Shown here: piece by piece, positions 63,630 to 64,000 of the stretch
Position numbering within the stretch: the first letter of the stretch is position 1
How the letters are laid out: the number at the start of each line of letters is the position of its first letter
Source: Williamsia limnetica
GTDB taxonomy: Bacteria; Actinomycetota; Actinomycetes; Mycobacteriales; Mycobacteriaceae
Assembly (NCBI RefSeq): GCF_003217475.1
Contig: NZ_QJSP01000002.1
Coordinates: forward strand, 372,001-436,000
Direction: 5' to 3'
Length of the DNA stretch: 64,000 bases
The notes under the pieces: generated by a model
What the model saw: only the letters and a program-made list of their open reading frames with translations
The model's database searches: none
Told to the model about the DNA's origin: nothing
Program-made: the position numbers and the translations under genes

Positions 63630-64000
63630 TTGAGCAAGCGCGACCGTGCCGAACGCGCCAAGAACGCGGCTGAGTCGACCGACGAGGTCGAGCTCGACAG
63701 CTCTGTGGACTCCGAAGCGGACTCGGCGGACGAGACCGGCAGCGGCGACACCGCCACCGTGGCCCGTCCGAGCGGCAAGCGCTCGCCCCGTGGCAAGCGT
63801 CCGAATCTCGCCAAAGGCGACGACGGCGACGACGACGCGGGGTCGACAGTTGCCACCAAAGAAAAAGCCAAAGACAAGAAAACCGACGGTAAGCGCAAGC
63901 GCGTCAAGCCTGAGGACAGCCGCAACCCGTTCATCAAGTTGTGGGTGTTCCTCACGCAGGTTGTCAGCGAGCTCAAGAAGGTCATCTGGCCGACTCGCAA
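63630..64000 (+). CDS. secE: Preprotein translocase subunit SecE, 5' part
   Basis: The start is TTG 63630, preceded by GAGAGGA; the frame is open to the window edge (about 123 codons seen). A long, charged, low-complexity N-terminal extension rich in Asp/Glu and Lys, typical of actinobacterial SecE, leads to the conserved FIKLWVFLTQVVSELKKVIW that begins the amphipathic/membrane region. The membrane helix itself lies beyond the window. SecE clamps the SecY channel. nusG is expected next. Confidence 0.92.
   Translation, partial: MSKRDRAERAKNAAESTDEVELDSSVDSEADSADETGSGDTATVARPSGKRSPRGKRPNLAKGDDGDDDAGSTVATKEKAKDKKTDGKRKRVKPEDSRNPFIKLWVFLTQVVSELKKVIWPTR

Overview
The window is a high-GC actinobacterial chromosome segment. 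It most likely comes from the mycolic-acid bacteria (Mycobacteriales), and Gordonia or a close relative fits best. Three things support this. The order menD - DUF3592 membrane protein - mgtA - menG - menJ(reverse) - grcC1 - htpX matches M. tuberculosis Rv0555-Rv0563. The block tRNA-Thr/tRNA-Met/rpmG/hadA-hadB/tRNA-Trp/secE is the mycolate FAS-II locus. There are also GH65/HAD (Rv3401/Rv3400-like) and Rv1355c-like genes. GTG/TTG starts and ATGA/GTGA stop-start overlaps are common. No rRNA, CRISPR array, prophage or transposase gene was found.

Layout. 0-6.4 kb: the end of an NRPS gene (C-A-T-TE), a DUF4012 membrane protein and a DrrAB-type ABC exporter. 6.4-7.4 kb: a DUF559/AbiEi-type gene bracketed by two 75-bp palindromic repeats. 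7.4-11.3 kb: a membrane protein with an actin-like N-domain and two paralogous PAS-GGDEF proteins. 11.3-25.1 kb: an exopolysaccharide locus with a sugar-phosphate transferase, a cupin, a decayed second transferase, four glycosyltransferases, a flippase, a Wzz-like protein, a polymerase with a Wzz-like tail and a secreted protein. 25.1-33.2 kb: a carrier-protein locus with a dedicated phosphopantetheinyl transferase, a GH2-like hydrolase, DUF1839 and an ACP on the minus strand, and an acyl-CoA-dehydrogenase-like protein, an amino acid:[carrier protein] ligase and a double alpha/beta hydrolase on the plus strand. 33.2-39.2 kb: EAL and GGDEF enzymes next to an Rv1355c-like E1/nitroreductase fusion. 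39.2-41.1 kb: a rearranged zone with four 74-bp nested palindromes, duplicated fragments of both flanking genes and a second DUF559-type gene. 41.1-48.4 kb: general metabolism. 48.4-57 kb: menaquinone and prenyl genes. 57-60.6 kb: a DASS transporter and glycerate kinase. 60.7-64 kb: YajQ, four tRNAs, rpmG, fused hadAB and secE.

How it fits together. The polysaccharide locus is flanked by c-di-GMP enzymes on both sides, so its output may be under c-di-GMP control. The aa:CP ligase locus lies directly against it. Its tandem hydrolase resembles the pair found beside exosortase-type polysaccharide loci, which suggests that a carrier-bound amino acid or a derivative is attached to, or made alongside, an envelope glycan. 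Separately, at least two unrelated families of ~75-bp palindromes bracket DUF559-type nuclease-like genes. One of these sites shows a tandem duplication with an identical extra palindrome exactly at the junction. This looks like a minimal mobile repeat/nuclease association and is the strongest candidate here for an undescribed system.
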